6,106 nucleotides of DNA from Phocaeicola_A sp963624095 (GTDB taxonomy: Bacteria; Bacteroidota; Bacteroidia; Bacteroidales; Bacteroidaceae), in the NCBI GenBank assembly GCA_963624095.1, contig CAVFNZ010000125.1, positions 1-6,106 on the forward strand, given 5' to 3'. Of the stretch, positions 5,075-6,106 are shown in pieces. Under the pieces are notes generated by a model. That model worked only from the letters and a program-made list of their open reading frames with translations. It did no database searches and was not told the origin of the DNA. Numbering within the stretch: the first letter of the stretch is position 1; each line of letters begins with the position of its first letter. The position numbers and the translations under genes are program-made.

Positions 5075-5932
5075 TTAATGCGTTAAAATTTCCAAGCCGC
5101 TCTCCGTCATCAGGAATGTGTGCTCCCACTGAGCCGAAGGCTTCTCGTCTTCCGTCACCACGGTCCATCCGTCTTCCTCGTCGATGAACACGCGCCAATC
5201 GCCCATATTAATCATCGGCTCGATGGTGAACACCATGCCGGGAACCAGCAGCATGCCCGTTCCTTTCCGTCCGTAATGAAGCACTTCGGGGTCTTCGTGG
5301 AACTCCAGCCCCACCCCGTGGCCGCACAAATCGCGCACCACCGAGAATCCGTTTTTCTTGGCGTGTTGCTCAATGGCATTGCCTATGTCGCCCACGAAAC
5401 CAAAGGGGTGCGCCGCCTTCATGCCTATCTCCAGGCACTCTTTCGTCACACGCACCAACTTTTCCTTTTCGGGAGTTGTTTTTCCGATGATGAACATACG
5501 GGAGGCATCCGAGAAATAGCCGTTCAGAATGGTCGACACATCCACGTTGATGATGTCGCCCTCTTCCAGGATTTCCTCTTCATTCGGTATGCCGTGACAC
5601 ACCACTTCGTTGATGGAAGTGCAAACGCTTTTCGGGAAGCCTTCATAGTTGAGAGGTGCGGGGATTGCTCCGTGCGACACCGTGTAGTCGTACACCAGCT
5701 TGTCTATCTCCGCAGTGCTCATGCCGGCATGAATCTCTTTTTCAACCAGATCCAGCACTCCAGTGTTCACCACTCCGCTCTCGCGGATACCTTCTATTTG
5801 CTCAGGAGTCTTTATCAGTTTGCGTGTAGGCACCAGGCAACCTCTATTTTGATAGTAAAGAACTTTCTTGTCGAGTTCAGTCAGTTCCGCACCCTTGGGA
5901 ACCTTCCAGTTGTTCATTTTTCTACGAAACAT
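5075..5932 (-). CDS. map: Type I methionine aminopeptidase with N-terminal extension
   Basis: Removes the initiator Met from nascent proteins with small second residues. Full-length at 285 residues with the pita-bread fold. The five metal ligands are Asp131 (NVDVS), Asp142 (FSDAS), His205 (GHGVG), Glu238 (TIEPM) and Glu270 (AQWEH); substrate-site histidines are His113 (VCHGIP) and His212 (FHED). Each lies 34-35 positions beyond its E. coli counterpart, so there is an N-terminal extension of about 34 residues ending near CLVPTRKLIK. The core strongly resembles, from memory, Map proteins that carry an N-terminal SEC-C zinc motif, but here no cysteine cluster is present (only Cys32 in the extension). 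Bacteroides usually have another map in the ribosomal spc operon, so this may be the second paralogue. Start: ATG at 5932 (MFRRKMNNW); the in-frame ATG at 5917 is a fair alternative with an A-rich leader. A TACCTTTG box lies 25 bp upstream. Confidence 0.95.
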   Translation of the reverse strand: MFRRKMNNWKVPKGAELTELDKKVLYYQNRGCLVPTRKLIKTPEQIEGIRESGVVNTGVLDLVEKEIHAGMSTAEIDKLVYDYTVSHGAIPAPLNYEGFPKSVCTSINEVVCHGIPNEEEILEEGDIINVDVSTILNGYFSDASRMFIIGKTTPEKEKLVRVTKECLEIGMKAAHPFGFVGDIGNAIEQHAKKNGFSVVRDLCGHGVGLEFHEDPEVLHYGRKGTGMLLVPGMVFTIEPMINMGDWRVFIDEEDGWTVVTEDEKPSAQWEHTFLMTESGLEILTH

Positions 5933-5957
5933 ATTATGTCATGCTTAAAAAATCGCA

Positions 5958-5965
5958 CAAAGGTA
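5958..5965 (-). promoter_or_regulatory. Promoter -7 element of map
   Basis: TACCTTTG on the minus strand, an exact TAnnTTTG match and the same octamer as before tsaD, 25 bp before the ATG at 5932. No TTTG is found at the -33 distance. The palindromic array begins about 65 bp further upstream; between them (5966-6029) I see no gene and no clear signal. Confidence 0.6.
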
Positions 5966-6029
5966 GACAAAAGTCATCAGACTACTCCTCGCCCATCCCA
6001 TTTTTTACTGCCCGAATCACTATCGAAAA

Positions 6030-6106
6030 ATGAGGTTAACCTCATAGCCCTGTGAGGTTAACCTCACAGCCCCGAGAGGTTAACCTCATCGGCTCTTGAG
6101 GTTAAC
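6030..6106. repeat. Tandem palindromic repeat array, 22-bp period (runs off the window)
   Basis: The 12-bp perfect palindrome GAGGTTAACCTC occurs at 6032-6043, 6054-6065 and 6076-6087, and its first nine bases at 6098-6106, where the window ends. The spacing is exactly 22 bp each time. The 10-bp linkers are related but not identical: ATAGCCCTGT, ACAGCCCCGA, ATCGGCTCTT. In unit 2 the symmetry extends to 20 bp (6050-6069), in unit 1 to 16 bp (6030-6045), and in unit 3 it stops at 12 bp. Each core contains GTTAAC. It lies upstream of map in non-coding sequence. It could be a slipped-strand minisatellite, a cluster of protein-binding sites on one DNA face (22 bp is close to two turns), or a set of alternating hairpins in RNA. 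It is too short in repeat and spacer to be CRISPR. Confidence 0.9.

Noticed and set aside
5945..6001. 18-codon minus-strand open frame upstream of map as a leader peptide
   Set aside because: It spans the -7 box, so most of it lies upstream of the predicted transcript start, and it has no ribosome binding signal or coding character.
5120..6055. Plus-strand open frame of 311 codons opposite map
   Set aside because: Shadow of map: no family resemblance, no promoter, and all conserved Map residues lie on the other strand.
6030..6106. CRISPR-like regular repeats at the right edge
   Set aside because: Repeat cores are 12 bp, linkers 10 bp and similar to each other, and no cas genes are present; CRISPR repeats and spacers are each more than 20 bp and spacers are unrelated.

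Overview
The window is a compact, almost fully coding stretch from a member of the Bacteroidota, most likely Bacteroides or a close relative. The evidence is the protein sequences (the small DUF4295-type protein, tandem HU-like genes next to rimO, the Map type), the near absence of Shine-Dalgarno sequences, and four TAnnTTTG promoter -7 elements, one of them with a perfect TTTG at the correct -33 distance. All genes I can support are on the minus strand, so transcription runs from high to low coordinates. I found no plus-strand genes, tRNA, rRNA, insertion sequence or CRISPR array.

Layout in transcription order (right to left). At the right edge (6030-6106) an exact 22-bp-period array of GAGGTTAACCTC palindromes runs off the window, about 65 bp upstream of the map promoter. 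Then come map (methionine aminopeptidase with an N-terminal extension), tsaD (t6A tRNA modification) with its own -7 element, and a stand-alone CinA C-terminal domain protein (NMN deamidase type) 11 bp after tsaD. A second unit, rpmB (L28), rpmG (L33) and a 51-residue DUF4295-type protein, has its own promoter and ends in a clear intrinsic terminator. The U-tract of that terminator supplies the -33 box of the next promoter, which drives ftsY-rimO (ATGA overlap), then an HU-family gene that must use a TTG start, and finally the first 15 codons of a second HU-like gene that leaves the window at the left edge.

Nearly everything serves protein synthesis and nascent-chain handling: ribosomal proteins (L28, L33, probably the DUF4295 protein), S12 modification (RimO), tRNA modification (TsaD), N-terminal Met removal (Map) and SRP-dependent membrane targeting (FtsY). 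The HU-like proteins are nucleoid proteins and the CinA-type protein belongs to NAD/pyridine nucleotide salvage. I see no new enzymatic or defence system. The least explained element is the 22-bp palindromic array upstream of map. Other points worth attention are the fused terminator/promoter before ftsY, the forced TTG start of the HU gene, and the small probable ribosomal protein.
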